The notes under the pieces were generated by a model, which saw only the letters and a program-made list of their open reading frames with translations, had not been told where the DNA came from and searched no databases. Shown here piece after piece: positions 62,530-64,000 of a DNA stretch of 64,000 bases. The position numbers and the translations under genes are program-made. This DNA comes from Deinococcus peraridilitoris DSM 19664 (GTDB lineage Bacteria; Deinococcota; Deinococci; Deinococcales; Deinococcaceae): the NCBI RefSeq assembly GCF_000317835.1, contig NC_019793.1:3290501-3354500 (forward strand). Direction: 5' to 3'. How positions within the stretch are numbered: the stretch's first letter is position 1; each line of letters starts with the position of its first letter.

Positions 62530-64000
62530 GTGCTGCCACTGTTCTTGTACCCTTTGTTTCCACTGATCGGTTTTGCGCTGCTGATTTTCGGTGGCCGGTA
62601 TTTTCGCGGCTCGGGTGCCGGCTGGCTGGCCTCGGGCGCGGTGCTGGCCTCGTTCGTGGTGGCCCTGCTGAATTTCCTGCAATTGGGCGAACCCCGGCAC
62701 GATGTGCTGTGGTCATGGCTGCCCGGCATGGCGCGTGATGGCAACCTGTCCATCGGCTTTTACCTTGACCAGCTCTCGGCGGTCCTGACCCTGGTCATCA
62801 CCGGGGTCGGGTTTCTGATCCACATCTTCAGCATCGCCTACATGGCGGGTGATCCGCGTTTTGCGCGTTTCTTTGCTTTTCTGAATTTCTTTGTGGCCCT
62901 GATGCTGATTCTGGTGCTGGGCGACTCGTTCCCGATGATCTTCGTGGGCTGGGAAGGCGTGGGCCTCGCTTCTTACCTGCTGATCGGCTTCTGGTTCTCG
63001 GGCCGCGCGTCCGAGGACGGCAGCGTGCCGCCCACCACCAGTGCCGAGGCGCTCGTCAACTCCAACGCGGCGCGTAAAGCCTTCATCATGAACCGCATCG
63101 GTGACCTGGGCTTCATGCTGGCGATGTTCCTGATCTTCGCCAAGTTCGGGACGCTGGTCCTGCCAGAGCTGTTCGGCGCCGAGCTTCAGGCGCCGCGCGC
63201 CTCGTTCGAGCTGATCTGCCTCTTTTTGCTGGTCGGCGCAGCAGGCAAGAGCGCGCAGCTGCCGCTCACCACCTGGCTGCCCGACGCGATGGCGGGCCCT
63301 ACCCCGGTGTCGGCGCTCATTCACGCGGCCACTATGGTCACCGCGGGCGTCTATCTGGTCGCGCGTTCGTTTCCGCTCTTCGAAGCGGCGCCCTCCGCCA
63401 TGCTGCTGGTGGCCGTCGTCGGGGCGGCGACCGCGCTGTACGGCGCCATCAGCGCGCTCAACCAGTACGACATCAAAAAGATCCTGGCCTTCAGCACGGT
63501 CTCGCAGCTGGGCTACATGTTCCTGGCCGTGGGCGTCGGTGCGTACACGGCGGGCATCTTTCACCTGGTCACGCACGCCTTCTTCAAGGCCCTGCTGTTC
63601 CTCGCTGCAGGCAGCGTCATTCACGCGGTGCACGAGGAGCAGGACGTGCGCCAGATGGGCGGTCTCGCCAAGAAACTGCCGACCACGCACGCGGTCAGCC
63701 TGATCGGGGTACTGGCGATCAGCGGCATTCCGATCTTCAGCGGTTTTTTCTCCAAGGACGCCATCCTGGCGGGCGCTTTCGAACTCGGCGCGCACGGCGC
63801 GGTGGCGGGCTACATCCTGTGGGGTGTCGGCCTGCTGGTCGCGCTGCTCACTGCCTTTTACATGGGCCGCTGGTACTTTCTGGTGTTCCGTGGCCGCTAC
63901 CGTGGGCACGCCCATCCGCACGAAGGCGGCGCACTGTTTGCCGTGCCCCTCTGGACCCTGGCGGCGCTCGCGGCGGTGGGCGGCTTTCTGGGCCTGCCAC
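62530..64000 (+). CDS. nuoL: NADH-quinone oxidoreductase subunit L (partial, cut by window end)
   Basis: The first 490 codons of the large antiporter-like proton-pumping subunit (ND5, Nqo12). Visible landmarks are FYLDQLSAVLTLVITGVGFLIH, MIFVGWEGVGLASYLLIGFWF (conserved Glu), LPLTTWLPDAMAGPTPVSALIHAATMVTAGVYL (pump core with Lys/His), and YDIKKILAFSTVSQLGYM. GTG at 62530 lies 4 bases after the nuoK stop. No frame interruption up to base 64000; the C-terminal part including the lateral helix is outside the window. Confidence 0.96.
   Translation, partial: MLPLFLYPLFPLIGFALLIFGGRYFRGSGAGWLASGAVLASFVVALLNFLQLGEPRHDVLWSWLPGMARDGNLSIGFYLDQLSAVLTLVITGVGFLIHIFSIAYMAGDPRFARFFAFLNFFVALMLILVLGDSFPMIFVGWEGVGLASYLLIGFWFSGRASEDGSVPPTTSAEALVNSNAARKAFIMNRIGDLGFMLAMFLIFAKFGTLVLPELFGAELQAPRASFELICLFLLVGAAGKSAQLPLTTWLPDAMAGPTPVSALIHAATMVTAGVYLVARSFPLFEAAPSAMLLVAVVGAATALYGAISALNQYDIKKILAFSTVSQLGYMFLAVGVGAYTAGIFHLVTHAFFKALLFLAAGSVIHAVHEEQDVRQMGGLAKKLPTTHAVSLIGVLAISGIPIFSGFFSKDAILAGAFELGAHGAVAGYILWGVGLLVALLTAFYMGRWYFLVFRGRYRGHAHPHEGGALFAVPLWTLAALAAVGGFLGLP

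Overview
The window looks like a chromosomal segment of a Deinococcus species. The evidence is high GC content, a futalosine-pathway menaquinone gene (mqnC), a Thermus-like complex I operon, a single-chain alpha2 glycyl-tRNA synthetase, a DUF2171 protein, and many genes whose start codon lies 6-7 bases after a TANNNT -10 box (leaderless transcripts, typical of deinococci). A 17-bp RDRM-like palindrome also sits directly upstream of the gyrB promoter. The genus assignment is an inference; I cannot name the species.

Layout. 1-15 kb: hflX, tRNA-Ser(CGA), murJ, a YdcF-like protein, ilvE, an HtrA-type protease, topA, a cupin protein, mqnC, dusA, a small unknown gene and an M42 aminopeptidase flanked by two hairpin repeats. 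15-24 kb: apaG, a NarL-type sensor kinase, a run of RNA-modification genes (TrmJ-like, RlmI-like, trmFO), DUF2171, a zinc metallopeptidase, an AhpD-like protein and a LysM/C39-like secreted protein. 24-31 kb: two aminoacyl-tRNA synthetase genes with different RNA controls, glyS behind a glycine T-box and cysS behind what looks like a cysteine-codon leader-peptide attenuator. Between them lies an insertion-sequence-like unit carrying a SUKH-family passenger gene, itself flanked by a ~175-bp inverted repeat. 31-42 kb: CHAD and CHRD proteins, gyrB, truB, an RsuA/RluB-type pseudouridine synthase, RNase P RNA, and a short division cluster (mraZ-rsmH-ftsL-PBP) with MraZ operator repeats. 42-52.6 kb: a 3D-domain protein, an ABC permease, ymdB-ppc, a NYN protein, queA, an M3 peptidase and a kinase with a degenerate receiver. 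52.9-64 kb: nuoA through nuoL, with nuoL cut by the window end.

How they work together. Complex I and menaquinone synthesis serve respiration. The many RNA-modifying enzymes and rnpB serve tRNA/rRNA maturation. murJ, the PBP, mraZ and the LysM/3D proteins serve the envelope. Most genes are single transcription units with their own leaderless promoter; nuo, mraZ-PBP and ymdB-ppc are tightly coupled operons.

The most interesting signals are the cysS leader (a 9-codon peptide with three consecutive Cys codons, then competing hairpins and a U-run), the SUKH-carrying IS-like element, and two SD-preceded ATC codons that look like real starts (hflX, nuoA).
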